This document shows positions 15,159 through 23,977 of a stretch of 64,000 nt of DNA, piece after piece; within the stretch, counting starts at the first letter, position 1, and every line of letters starts with the position of its first letter. Made by a program: the position numbers and the translations under genes. Source of the DNA: an uncultured Bacteroidota bacterium (GTDB taxonomy: Bacteria > Bacteroidota > Bacteroidia > Bacteroidales > CAIWKO01); contig CALGYY010000098.1 in NCBI GenBank assembly GCA_937934705.1, positions 42,698 through 106,697 on the forward strand. Reading direction: 5' to 3'. Below the pieces are notes generated by a model. That model saw only the letters and a program-made list of their open reading frames with translations, did no database searches and was not told where the DNA came from.

Positions 15159-17039
15159 TTATCTGTTTTTAGATTCACCTCCTTTTTGTATGGCGAGTTC
15201 TAAAAACTCCTTCAATTCTTTATCCGTGCACCACACATAACACCCCTTCAGCCCCCTTGTCATCAGCGTGCGGTAGGTGTTGCGGATGAGGGCGCTGATG
15301 ATTCGTTTGGCATGGGCTTCGTCTGTTTTCAGCAGGGACTTGTATCCATTCAGGGATTTGTCCATTCGGGAGCGTTTTGAGGGATCCACCAGCACCTGAC
15401 CGTTGCGGGCAACGAGATCAGGACCGATGATCACCCCGATATAATCTACCTCCAGTCCCTGGCAAGTGTGGATGCAGCCGATCTCGTTCACGGAATTCGG
15501 CATCATGATCCACCTGGAACCATCGGAAGTAAGGTTCCATTTCATTGCAAATTGGTGTTCGTGAATGACAATGTCCATGGCCTTTGAGTCCCTCTTGCTT
15601 TTCCAGTCCCAGCAATAACCGGCCACCAGTCTCGCACTGTTTCGTTCGGCATTCTTTTCAAAGATCAGGTCGCGTAATGCGTTGGGAGAATCAAGCACGC
15701 GGAAGTCAAATGAATCACTGTCGAATTCGGTATTGGCGGTTTCCCGGATTTGCAGCACCTGATCGAGCCAGGCCAGATAGCCGTCGGAACCGTTGCAGCG
15801 GAACTGTGAGGTAAGTTCGGTCTGGTAAATATCAGCCCCCTGCAGTTTTGCCCAGCGAATGATCTCTTCCTTAGTGCCGATATCCTTCAATGTAACCTTC
15901 TGATCTTCGTCGATAAAGAAAACCGTGTTCCGGGCCGAATGGATCAACTCCTTGATCTGGTTCTCCCCCAGGTTCTGGTACATGCCCGATTTCGCATTCA
16001 GCCGGTGGGCTTCGTCAACAATGAGGGTGTCGAACTGGTCCTTTTTGGCATCGGTGAAGGCTCCTGAACCCTTGAACAGGTGCGCGAACTGGGTTTTAGA
16101 GAGTGTTCCGGTAAGTTTGTTCTGGTAAACTTCGCGGGGGGCAGCATTCTTGGTGACGTATTGTACAAGCATTCCTGCCCTGGTCATCTTCACCAGCAGG
16201 TTCACAGCCACCACCGATTTCCCGGTACCAGGGCCACCTTCCACGATAAGTACCGATTTCCGGGGACCGGCATATTTCTTACTCAGTGCCATGGCAGTTT
16301 CAAACACGATCTTCTGGTCGTCAATCATGACGAATTCTTCCTTGCCCTTCAGCAAGGCCGCCAGACTATCGGCCAGGATCTTCGACGGACGGATCTTTCC
16401 CTTGTCAATGCGGTACATCAACTGGCGGGTGTCACCGTACTTCACATATTTGCGGATGAACTCACGCAGCATACGGATATCGGTCTTCAGGAAGAGCGGG
16501 GCTTTGTTGATGTGTTCCTGATAAAAGGGGTGATCGATGATACCATCACTTGCATAATTATGCAGGTAGGCGCAGGGTCGTAATTTGATATTCTCCTCGT
16601 AAATGGTTTGATTGAACCCCTCCAACAGGGCGGCATACGACCAGGCCTGGTAGGAGGGATGACTGGTCTCTACCATGCCTTTTTCGAAGCAGGTTCTGAC
16701 CACGGCATCCTTGTCAGTAAGCTCTACCTTCGACCATTGCTTGAGTTCGATGATGATGACCTGTTCTGCCTGCTCTGCATTCATGCCGGTGATTACAAAG
16801 TCCATGCGCTTGGAGGTCTGCGGGATCTGGACCTCAATGCTGACACCGGCATCGCCCGGTATCCCGGGGTCGCCCATGACGGTGTTCATAAAAACCATGG
16901 AACTTTGCCAGGAGCGTACTTCGTTTTTTGCAACGTTCCGATTTAGTTTTTTACGGAATTCTTTCAGGATGATGTTTTCGATGTCTCCGGTAAGGACATC
17001 TTCGCAGAACTGATCCCGGGTCTTTTGGTAAACGATCAT
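15159..17039 (-). CDS. Nuclease-helicase fusion with DUF2075 helicase (second copy)
   Basis: 626 residues. Same architecture as the 11664-13634 protein but diverged: nuclease core RMDFVITG (D80) and VIIIELKQW (E98-x-K100), Walker A GGPGTGKS at 268-275, Walker B TLIVDEAHRL, VFFIDEDQKVT, TCQGLEVDYIGVIIG and motif VI TLMTRGLKGCYVWC. The start codon overlaps the mazG stop in an ATGA, so translation is coupled. Base composition looks closer to the host than that of the first copy, suggesting an older acquisition or a different source. Probable anti-phage function by analogy with other nuclease-helicases; substrate and trigger unknown. Confidence 0.87.
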   Translation of the reverse strand: MIVYQKTRDQFCEDVLTGDIENIILKEFRKKLNRNVAKNEVRSWQSSMVFMNTVMGDPGIPGDAGVSIEVQIPQTSKRMDFVITGMNAEQAEQVIIIELKQWSKVELTDKDAVVRTCFEKGMVETSHPSYQAWSYAALLEGFNQTIYEENIKLRPCAYLHNYASDGIIDHPFYQEHINKAPLFLKTDIRMLREFIRKYVKYGDTRQLMYRIDKGKIRPSKILADSLAALLKGKEEFVMIDDQKIVFETAMALSKKYAGPRKSVLIVEGGPGTGKSVVAVNLLVKMTRAGMLVQYVTKNAAPREVYQNKLTGTLSKTQFAHLFKGSGAFTDAKKDQFDTLIVDEAHRLNAKSGMYQNLGENQIKELIHSARNTVFFIDEDQKVTLKDIGTKEEIIRWAKLQGADIYQTELTSQFRCNGSDGYLAWLDQVLQIRETANTEFDSDSFDFRVLDSPNALRDLIFEKNAERNSARLVAGYCWDWKSKRDSKAMDIVIHEHQFAMKWNLTSDGSRWIMMPNSVNEIGCIHTCQGLEVDYIGVIIGPDLVARNGQVLVDPSKRSRMDKSLNGYKSLLKTDEAHAKRIISALIRNTYRTLMTRGLKGCYVWCTDKELKEFLELAIQKGGESKNR

Positions 17040-17365
17040 AACTCGTTATACTTTTTTGCTGTACCCTTTGATTTATCCACTGGATACTTTTCTCCGTTTC
17101 TGCGGATCTTATCCAGCACAATGCTTTTCACATCGAGCTGATATTTGTCGGCCAGCAGGAGGGCGAAGGCAAGAACATCGGCCAGTTCTTCTTTGATCTT
17201 CTCCGCGTCAGCTTCTTCGGCCTTTTTCCACAGGAAAAGCTCAAGAAGTTCTCCGGCTTCAACATTGATGGCCAGCGCGAGGTCTTTGGGATTATGAAAC
17301 TGCTCCCAGTCGCGTTCATTGCGGAATTTCAGCAGAGCATCGGTAAGTTCTTTGAATTCGTTCAT
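17036..17365 (-). CDS. MazG-like nucleotide pyrophosphohydrolase (second copy)
   Basis: 109 residues: FRNERDWEQFHNPKDLALAI, EAGELLELFLWK, EELADVLAFALLLAD, ending GTAKKYNEL. The E-x2-E and E-x2-D clusters are the Mg-binding residues of the MazG/RS21-C6 fold. It heads a two-gene operon with the nuclease-helicase (ATGA overlap). No HNH gene accompanies this copy. About 200 bases upstream (17366-17569) contain no recognisable gene or exact TAnnTTTG box. Confidence 0.9.
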   Translation of the reverse strand: MNEFKELTDALLKFRNERDWEQFHNPKDLALAINVEAGELLELFLWKKAEEADAEKIKEELADVLAFALLLADKYQLDVKSIVLDKIRRNGEKYPVDKSKGTAKKYNEL

Positions 17366-17569
17366 GGCAAGTCATTAACAATTATTTGATATCCATCCTT
17401 TTATTCAGCACATGGTACAGCAGGCAGAAAAGAGATAGCAAATGTATGCTTCACCTTCGAGGAATCAAAGACAAAGTGTGTTAAAGTGTCGACCAAAATC
17501 AGTTTTTAATAAACCAGTTGAATGCTTAACTTTATTAGCAATCCATTTTTCCCATCCTTAGTATCCTTT

Positions 17570-17834
17570 TTAGGCTATGTCAGTATTTGTAACCCTCCCC
17601 ACCGCCTCCATCACCGCCTTCGTCATCTCCTCCCGGCTCTTCGGATCCAGCGTTTTGAACACCTTGTTGATCTCCTTCTGAATAGGATCCTGCTTGTTCC
17701 CCGGGTCGAATTTGCGGTACATCAGGAACATCCCAACAATGGTGATGATGCTGGGCAGAAAGGGGGTGAGTTTTTGACGCAACAAACTTGACAAAACTGG
17801 CCTTAAACATCTTAATAACAGCATCCCGATACAC
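17570..17834 (-). pseudogene. Small membrane-protein gene with a probable frameshift
   Basis: Two overlapping minus-strand frames read sensibly only when joined: MFKASFVKFVASK in one frame, then LTPFLPSIITIVGMFLMYRK and a helical tail (DPIQKEINKVFKTLDPKSRE) in the other. The switch falls at a run of five A near 17775; removal of one A would restore a protein of roughly 80-90 residues with one membrane segment. Either a disrupted gene, a programmed shift, or a sequence error. Family not recognised. Confidence 0.4.
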
Positions 17835-18005
17835 TGTGCCATCGGGACTCGTTCGAGCAGTAAATTTAGTTCACCTCGCTCTTGAAATTTGAGTTTCACG
17901 AATAAACAAAGGCCATGATCGGAATCATTGGCTCATATGAACCTTGAGGTCTGGCTGGCACACATGAAATTGACGGGTAATACATCAAATTCAAAAGATA
18001 TTTGC

Positions 18006-18029
18006 CAGGTAACTACCGGTAGTTACCTG
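18006..18029. repeat. Perfect 24-bp palindrome
   Basis: CAGGTAACTACC followed at once by its exact reverse complement GGTAGTTACCTG, with no loop. A T5 run starts four bases downstream, so it could be a terminator on the plus strand, or a dimeric protein-binding site. It sits in the gene-poor interval 17835-18507. Confidence 0.85.
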
Positions 18030-18063
18030 ACGTTTTTAGTCTCTATATTAACCCAAGATAGTG

Positions 18064-18216
18064 ATGAAAGTGCTTGATATTGTTGAATATAGGAGCAGGC
18101 GATTGTTGGCAGACTTCGCCTTCACCTGTAATGAAATTAACCCCCCGGAGGAAAAGACAATTACGCTTACAATCACTTATCTGAATGGGGATGAAAATGT
18201 CCAGTTTTTATGTTAA
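18064..18216 (+). CDS. Possible small protein of 50 residues
   Basis: ATG (18064) MKVLDIVEYRSRRLLADFAF to a TAA at 18214-18216. It shows a plausible mix of residues (TCNEINPPEEKTITLTITYL) but no signal peptide and no known family. It may equally be a leftover of a longer gene. The rest of 17835-18400 has no other readable gene. Confidence 0.25.
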   Translation: MKVLDIVEYRSRRLLADFAFTCNEINPPEEKTITLTITYLNGDENVQFLC

Positions 18217-18402
18217 AAAACCGGACAAATAATGCTCTAAAAAGCAGATCCAGAGCGACCATGATCCCGCTCCATCGCTCTGTCTTTGCATCAGGGTGAG
18301 GAAAGTCATCGGGTTTGTGAAAATAGGGGCGGGGAACATGCCCTCAATCTGGTTGCAATCAACTCTTTTTCTTACGAAATGGAATATTTAATTATATTTT
18401 AA

Positions 18403-18410
18403 TAACTTTG
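18403..18410 (+). promoter_or_regulatory. -7 box TAACTTTG of the FISUMP lipoprotein gene
   Basis: Exact TAnnTTTG match in an AT-rich stretch, about 98 bases upstream of the ATG at 18508. Confidence 0.45.
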
Positions 18411-18507
18411 TAATTAAGATACATGTTTTTAATGAAACCGCCGGCGGCACTGGTGCTTGCCTGTTGTCGACGAATGTGCGCATTTATTGACCCTAAATTC
18501 ACTTCTC

Positions 18508-19482
18508 ATGAAAAGGAAAATGATGATCATGATGGCGTCTGTAATCGCTGTCGGGATAAGCTTAACACTGACCCAGAGTTGCAAGAAAGACAAGGTGCCT
18601 GTGCTGACTACTGTCGCAGTGACCGGCATTACCGCCACATCCGCCATCAGCGGAGGTACGATCACTGACGACAGAGGAGCTGAGGTTATTGCGTCTGGTG
18701 TATGCTGGAGTACTTCTGCCGATCCGACGGTGGACAATTCAAAGACCCAGGACGGACCCGCTGTTTCCGGCTTTGTCAGTACCCTGGAAGGCCTTTCATC
18801 CAACACAACCTATTATATAAGGGCATATGCCACCAACAAAGAAGGCACAGGGTATGGTAATCAGTTGAGCTTTACAACCTCGGGCGGGGCCACGGTGACT
18901 GACTATGATGGAAATATTTACCATACAGTTACCATAGGCACACAAACCTGGCTGGTCGAGAATCTCCTGGTGATTCATTACCGCAACGGAGATCCTATTC
19001 CCGGGGTGACAAACGCCTCTTCCTGGGAAGACTTAAGTACCGGAGCTTATTGTGATTATGATAATACATCGGGTAATCGTGAACATTACGGTGTATATTA
19101 TAACTGGCACGCGGTGAACGATAGTCGCAACATTGCACCTGTTGGCTGGCACGTGCCGACCCTGACTGAAATGAACACCCTGGTCACCTATCTGGGCGGA
19201 ACTTCAGTAGCCGGTGGGAAACTGAAAGAGATAGGATTGTCACACTGGAATTCACCCAATACCGGAGCCACGAATGAAACCGGTTTCACTGCTGTTGGCG
19301 GGGGATATCGGGATTATAACGGAACATTCAGCAGCATAAAAACATACGGAGAATTGTGGACATCAACATCTATGGATGCAGGCAATGCATACGGCATGGT
19401 CTTATATTATAATACGGCCTCCTTTTCTGTCGGACAACAAAACAAGAAAGACGGATTCAATGTGAGGTGCATCAGGGATTAG
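18508..19482 (+). CDS. Lipoprotein with fibronectin III-like and FISUMP (Fibrobacter succinogenes major paralogous) domains
   Basis: 324 residues from ATG 18508; the open frame extends upstream from a non-ATG codon but the lipoprotein signal starts here (MKRKMMIMMASVIAVGISL, lipobox TQSC, then KKDK). Residues about 30-120 form an Fn3-like domain (SGGTITDDRGAEVIASGVCW; TYYIRAYATNKEGTGYG). The rest is FISUMP: YHTVTIGTQTWLVENLL, YYNWHAVND, APVGWHVPTLTEMNTLVTYL, GGGYRDYNG, LWTSTSMD and the terminal GFNVRCIRD. A surface lipoprotein of unknown binding function; FISUMP is thought to be a sugar- or surface-interaction module. Confidence 0.9.
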   Translation: MKRKMMIMMASVIAVGISLTLTQSCKKDKVPVLTTVAVTGITATSAISGGTITDDRGAEVIASGVCWSTSADPTVDNSKTQDGPAVSGFVSTLEGLSSNTTYYIRAYATNKEGTGYGNQLSFTTSGGATVTDYDGNIYHTVTIGTQTWLVENLLVIHYRNGDPIPGVTNASSWEDLSTGAYCDYDNTSGNREHYGVYYNWHAVNDSRNIAPVGWHVPTLTEMNTLVTYLGGTSVAGGKLKEIGLSHWNSPNTGATNETGFTAVGGGYRDYNGTFSSIKTYGELWTSTSMDAGNAYGMVLYYNTASFSVGQQNKKDGFNVRCIRD

Positions 19483-19742
19483 CTTACCGGTGTTTACTGA
19501 GCAATTGATAACAATGGTTTCCGGTTGATGACAGTGCATACATGCATTATATCTTGGCTTGCTAAAGCTCACTATCACTTCAAGAACCGATCACAACGGC
19601 CACTTTCTTTCTCTTCTGCCTGAACAGCTCTGTTCTCCGTTTTTATGTGATTTCTTTCAGGTGAAAATCAGGACTGACCTAAATGGGCTTACCGTTTATA
19701 GATTAACCGCAAATATGTCAAAATGCTTCTGCAATACCGTAT

Positions 19743-19817
19743 TTAATACAATCCTGTTTCGATGGCGAAGCGCACCAGGTCTGCTGTGTTGTTCAGATGC
19801 AGTTTTTCCGGAATAGC
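19743..19817 (-). pseudogene. C-terminal remnant of a LuxR/NarL-type response regulator
   Basis: Minus strand reads IPEKLHLNNTADLVRFAIE then TGLY and a stop. This is the last helix and tail of the NarL/LuxR helix-turn-helix domain (typical: KL.L.NTADLVRFAI..GL). Nothing recognisable of the recognition helix or receiver domain precedes it, so only about 24 codons survive. The rest of 19483-19894 holds no readable gene. Confidence 0.6.
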
Positions 19818-19894
19818 ACCGCCGTCTTGTGCAGGATCAAAAAAAAATCGCATATTTGTAAGTCTTTGTTACTGTCTAACCAAAACTTTTTACA

Positions 19895-21595
19895 ATGAGA
19901 CGATTTTTACTGATCCTGCTGATGGGTCTGTGGGCCTTTGTCCAGACCGCCTTCACTGCCCCGGTCGACGTGCAGACCGCCCGCACTGTTGCTACCCATT
20001 TCTACTTTGAGCGCTTCAATATCCAGGGCCATACAACAATGGAAGAGATCACCTGGGATGAGGTGATCCCGGTCAGCCGCGACGGCGTACTTCTGTATTA
20101 TATATTCAACCACAGCCAGGGAAAAGGTTGGGTAGCGGTTTCAGCCGATGACCGGACCATCCCGGTGATGAGTTATACCTTTAAAGGCACTTACGGACAA
20201 GGGGAAAAACCCCCGGCCTTTGTGGAGTGGATGAAGGCCTACGAAGATCAGATCCTGAATGTGATCGAAAACGATTTTCCCCGCAGTGAGGAAGCCACAG
20301 CCCTCTGGGAAGGATACATCCATTTTGATATTCACGGAACGAAAAGTACCCTTGCCATGTCACCCCTGCTCGGAACCATTTACTGGGGACAGGGTTGTTA
20401 TTTCAATGCCCAGTGTCCGACCCATTACCTGGGCGATTGCGGCCGTGTTCCAACAGGTTGTGTGGCCACTGCCATGGCTATGATCATGAAGAAACACGCC
20501 TATCCCACCCATGGGTTCAGCTCTCATTCCTATACGCATTCTACTTATGGCGTGCAGTCTGCCAATTTCGGTACGGCTACTTACGGATGGGCCAGTATGC
20601 CCAATTCAGTGAGCAGTTCCAACACCGAGGTGGCGGAAATTATGAGGCATTGTGGTGTGGCTGTAGATATGGATTACAATGTTGCAGGTTCAGGAGCCTA
20701 TTTATCGGATGCCACCGCTGCCTTCAAAACCTATTTTATCTACGCGGCGACTTATGCCTATAAGGCGTCCTATTCCGATGCGGACTGGAAACTCATGCTG
20801 AAGGAAGACCTTGACCTGGGCCGGCCGATTCTTTACGCCGGTCAGGCCACCGGAGGCGGACATGCTTTTGTGTGCGACGGTTACCAGGGCACCAGCAACG
20901 ACCACTTCCATTTCAACTGGGGTTGGGAAGGCGCTTACAACAGTTACAACTATCTTGACTATCTGGTACCGGGTAATAATACCGGAAACGGCAATTACAC
21001 CAGTTACCAGGAAGCCGTGGTGCACATCTATCCCGATCCGGCAACATTACCGGTGGCGAACTTCTCGGCCAGTTATATTTCACTTCCTGCCAACAACTTC
21101 ACCACCCTGGTGGATCAGTCGCAGAACGATCCTCTGATCTGGTCGTGGACGATCACTCCATCCACGGGCACAAGCTTTGTCGGCGGCACCACCAGCGCAT
21201 CCAAGAGTCCCAAGGTGGCTTTTACCATTCCGGGCCAGTACACGGTATCGATGACCTGTACCAATTCTGCCGGCAGTGATACGGAAACCAAGAACAATTA
21301 CATTACCGTGACCAGCGGGGCAGGGATGGATGATCCTGAAGCGGCGTCTGTTGTACTTTATCCCAATCCCGTGAGCGATCTTCTGGTGATCACCAAACCC
21401 ACCGGTGCATTCCCTCAGGATTCCCGTATTGCGCTTTACAGCAGCATTGGCTCGCTTGTAGCCGCTGAACTTCCGTGGGAACAAAACGGCGACCAGCTCA
21501 GGATATCACTGGGCGGATTTCCCGAGGGGGTGTATATGATGAGTTTCAGAAGTAGTAGCCTGAATTTTACCCGCAGACTGGTGCTTATGCACTAG
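19895..21595 (+). CDS. Secreted C10-family (streptopain/SpeB-like) cysteine protease with PKD domain and T9SS type A sorting domain
   Basis: 566 residues. Signal peptide MRRFLLILLMGLWAFVQTAF. A Spi/inhibitory-type prodomain (AVSADDRTIPVMSYTFKG) precedes the peptidase, whose catalytic Cys is in GRVPTGCVATAMAMIM and His in GGGHAFVCDGY, followed by FHFNWGWEG. A PKD-like domain (VDQSQNDPLIWSWTI ... SPKVAFTIPGQYTVSMTC) comes next, and the C-terminus is a T9SS sorting domain (VVLYPNPVSDLLVITKP ... EGVYMMSFRSS). Likely an extracellular protein-degrading enzyme. Its 3' end overlaps the convergent transporter gene by 11 bases. Confidence 0.94.
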   Translation: MRRFLLILLMGLWAFVQTAFTAPVDVQTARTVATHFYFERFNIQGHTTMEEITWDEVIPVSRDGVLLYYIFNHSQGKGWVAVSADDRTIPVMSYTFKGTYGQGEKPPAFVEWMKAYEDQILNVIENDFPRSEEATALWEGYIHFDIHGTKSTLAMSPLLGTIYWGQGCYFNAQCPTHYLGDCGRVPTGCVATAMAMIMKKHAYPTHGFSSHSYTHSTYGVQSANFGTATYGWASMPNSVSSSNTEVAEIMRHCGVAVDMDYNVAGSGAYLSDATAAFKTYFIYAATYAYKASYSDADWKLMLKEDLDLGRPILYAGQATGGGHAFVCDGYQGTSNDHFHFNWGWEGAYNSYNYLDYLVPGNNTGNGNYTSYQEAVVHIYPDPATLPVANFSASYISLPANNFTTLVDQSQNDPLIWSWTITPSTGTSFVGGTTSASKSPKVAFTIPGQYTVSMTCTNSAGSDTETKNNYITVTSGAGMDDPEAASVVLYPNPVSDLLVITKPTGAFPQDSRIALYSSIGSLVAAELPWEQNGDQLRISLGGFPEGVYMMSFRSSSLNFTRRLVLMH

Positions 21596-22499
21596 GATCG
21601 CGGGGAGGAGTTTTCTTTTCTTTTGAAGAGAAGATCTTTTTGATGGCCAATACAAACAAGATGGCCGTGAAAAAGCTGAACATGGCGTACACCACGGCCG
21701 GCTTTTCCATTTCCGCATTTTGGAGAATGGTCCCTGAGATCAGCAGGGCCAGTGCGGTATTGTGCAGTCCCACCTCAATGGAAATGGTATACTGATCGTG
21801 GAAAGGGATGCGCATGATGCGGCCACTGAAAAAGCCGGCGCTCATGGCCAGAACGTTCAGAATAATGAGGGGAGGGAAGAGGTAAAGGGTTTCGTTCAGG
21901 CTGATGCCGGTCCCTCCGCTGCTTTCGCCCAGGAAGACCTTAATGGTAAAAACTGTGGCCAGCATGGCGGGAAGAATGAACTTCAGCGGTTTTTCCAGGC
22001 TGATGGCCAGCCCTGCTTTGTAACGACGGATGAAAATTCCCAGGAAAGCCGGGAGGATGGTCACGATGAAGATCTGGAAAACGGTTTCCCAGAAGGGCAG
22101 GCTGATCTCTTTCTGCACACCCAGAAAGGTGAGCAGGGCCAGGTTCACCATCAGGGGTACGGAAACCAGGGTAATCAGGCTGTTGATGGTGGTCATGGAT
22201 ATGGCCAGGGCGACATTTCCTTTCAGCAGATGGGAGATCAGGTTGGAAGATGCGCCGCTTGCGCAGACGGATACGATGACGATGCCCACCTTCATGGGTG
22301 CGCTCAATCCGCTGAGTGCGGCGATCAGGAAAGCAATGACCGGTACGATGAGCAACTGCGCGCCCAGGGCCGTAAAAAGTGAACGGGGGTGGATGAAGAT
22401 GTTCCTGAAATCCTTCATGGTGAGCGACAGACCGATACCCAGCATGATGATAGCCAGTACCGCGTTGATCAGGATGTCGATATACGAATAGTCCCCCAT
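21585..22499 (-). CDS. Bile acid:sodium symporter-family (BASS/SBF) transporter
   Basis: 304 residues, nine to ten hydrophobic segments. Family features: AIIMLGIGLSLTMKDF near the start, the cation-site region VCASGASSNLISHLLKGNVA and the later IEVGLHNTALALLI. In bacteria such carriers move organic anions (pantothenate, 2-keto acids and others) with sodium; the actual substrate is unknown, as bile acids are unlikely in this setting. ATG at 22497-22499. Monocistronic; faces the protease gene. Confidence 0.88.
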   Translation of the reverse strand: MGDYSYIDILINAVLAIIMLGIGLSLTMKDFRNIFIHPRSLFTALGAQLLIVPVIAFLIAALSGLSAPMKVGIVIVSVCASGASSNLISHLLKGNVALAISMTTINSLITLVSVPLMVNLALLTFLGVQKEISLPFWETVFQIFIVTILPAFLGIFIRRYKAGLAISLEKPLKFILPAMLATVFTIKVFLGESSGGTGISLNETLYLFPPLIILNVLAMSAGFFSGRIMRIPFHDQYTISIEVGLHNTALALLISGTILQNAEMEKPAVVYAMFSFFTAILFVLAIKKIFSSKEKKTPPRDPSA

Positions 22500-22541
22500 G
22501 AGGCTGAAAAGAGCTGCGAAATTAGCATAATTCGGGGCAAC

Positions 22542-22578
22542 AAAAAAAAGAGGCTGACATTCGCGCCAGCCTCTTTTT
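22542..22578 (-). terminator. Terminator behind the carboxypeptidase-regulatory-domain lipoprotein
   Basis: GAGGCTG and CAGCCTC stem, with T-rich tails on both strands: on the minus strand the stem is followed by eight T, on the plus strand by five. It lies between the lipoprotein stop (22594) and the transporter start. Confidence 0.8.
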
Positions 22579-22593
22579 CAATGACCTGATCTT

Positions 22594-23793
22594 CTAGAGA
22601 TTCAGAATAAAATATTCCAGCATTTTTTTCATATCAGGACTGATGGTGCCCTGAGCATGGTTGTGGAAGGTGGTGAAGTAAATCGTTCCCCCGTTTCCCT
22701 GGCAGGAACCGATATAATCGCCATGGGCCAGGTGGGCGGGCAGTGCATTCACCGAAATGGTGATGGTGTGTGCATTGGCCGGGTTTCCGGGCGGGATGTG
22801 GCAAATGGTCACCCAATCCTGCTCCATGATCTCTTCCATACTGCGGCTGGGGGCATCAAAATGCATGCGGACAGCGAGGGGTCCGTAATAACCGGTATCC
22901 TCTATCATCACTTCCCACATGGGAATGTTGAGTTCCAGGATTTGTTCCCATCCACCCAGATCGTATTCAACATCGATTGAACTCAGGCCCATATATGCCT
23001 GAACATCTGCGGGGACAATCTGTGCATCATAAAGCGTGGTGACCGGGCCGATCTTGTCGGTACAAAGATCCGTACCACTGATAAAACCGCCCAGTTCATC
23101 CGTACAGGTGGTCTTGGGGTGAGGATTGGCGATGTGCTGCTGGCCTTTATTGTATCCGTCACCGGTCAGGTATTCAACAGCAAAGTCTGAAGCGTAGATG
23201 CTTCCGCCGTTCTGAACGTAAGTCAGCAGGTTGGCATATTTGGCGGCATCCATGGATCCGTATTTACCGCAGTTGAGGAAGATGCCTGCATAATTATTCA
23301 GGGTGTTCATGTTGCTGAGATCTGCAACGGTGATCTCATCACAGGAATACCCCAGATCATTGATAATAATGCTCTGAATGTTGTCGAAAGCCCCGGCGAT
23401 ATAGGCCAGGTCGGCAGCCTGCTGCAGTTTCAGGTTCCCGTTCGGGAAAGTGTAGGTGCTGTTTTTCGGGACATCCACGGTATACATGGAGCGGAAGATC
23501 TTTCCGCGACCCGATTCAACGTACATGGTGTGGGTACCGGAGGGAGCCCTGAGGCTGAAATCACCGTTGATATTGGTGAAGGTCATGTAAATTTCCCCGT
23601 TGACGTCAACAAAAACTGTGGCCATGGGGATGGGAGTGGTACCGTTCTGGGCAAACACTTTACCCTTCAGGGTGCCGGTGGTCAGCTCGGAAGCCGGAGG
23701 GGTGTCTGTACCATTGTCTTTCTTGCAGGAAACCATACCGAATATGGCGGCTGCAAGGGTCAGGGAAAGAAAATAATAGGCGACTTTTCGCAT
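22594..23793 (-). CDS. Lipoprotein with carboxypeptidase-regulatory-like domain and CH.PPG..A..T motif
   Basis: 399 residues from ATG 23791-23793 (the longer frame adds an AT-rich non-signal stretch). Lipobox FGMVSCKKDN. Residues about 40-120 are a CarboxypepD_reg-like beta domain (GTLKGKVFAQNGTTPIPMAT ... INGDFSLRAPSGTHTMYVES). The middle looks like a class I glutamine-amidotransferase-like/DUF4350-like fold (NNYAGIFLNCGK, LLTYVQNGGSIYASDFAVEY). Near residue 340 is ICHIPPGNPANAHTI, then PAHLAHGDYIGSC, a recurrent short motif in secreted proteins that may bind a metal through its His and Cys. Role unknown. Confidence 0.85.
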   Translation of the reverse strand: MRKVAYYFLSLTLAAAIFGMVSCKKDNGTDTPPASELTTGTLKGKVFAQNGTTPIPMATVFVDVNGEIYMTFTNINGDFSLRAPSGTHTMYVESGRGKIFRSMYTVDVPKNSTYTFPNGNLKLQQAADLAYIAGAFDNIQSIIINDLGYSCDEITVADLSNMNTLNNYAGIFLNCGKYGSMDAAKYANLLTYVQNGGSIYASDFAVEYLTGDGYNKGQQHIANPHPKTTCTDELGGFISGTDLCTDKIGPVTTLYDAQIVPADVQAYMGLSSIDVEYDLGGWEQILELNIPMWEVMIEDTGYYGPLAVRMHFDAPSRSMEEIMEQDWVTICHIPPGNPANAHTITISVNALPAHLAHGDYIGSCQGNGGTIYFTTFHNHAQGTISPDMKKMLEYFILNL

Positions 23794-23977
23794 GTGATTG
23801 ATATTTAGGTTTTTAAAGAAAAAATGAAGACATGTGTTTTTGAATAGCGCGGTAAATATAGGGGATAAAACAGGAAAATGCAAAAAAAACAGGCAAAAAA
23901 ACGTTTACTGATGCATAAAGTCGCATTCAGGCATCAGGAGGTTGCCTGTGCCTGCTCTTTTTCCACGGGATGGGAAC

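Noticed and set aside
19559..19816. 85-codon plus-strand open frame
   Set aside because: No protein-like features; the opposite strand carries the LuxR-type remnant.
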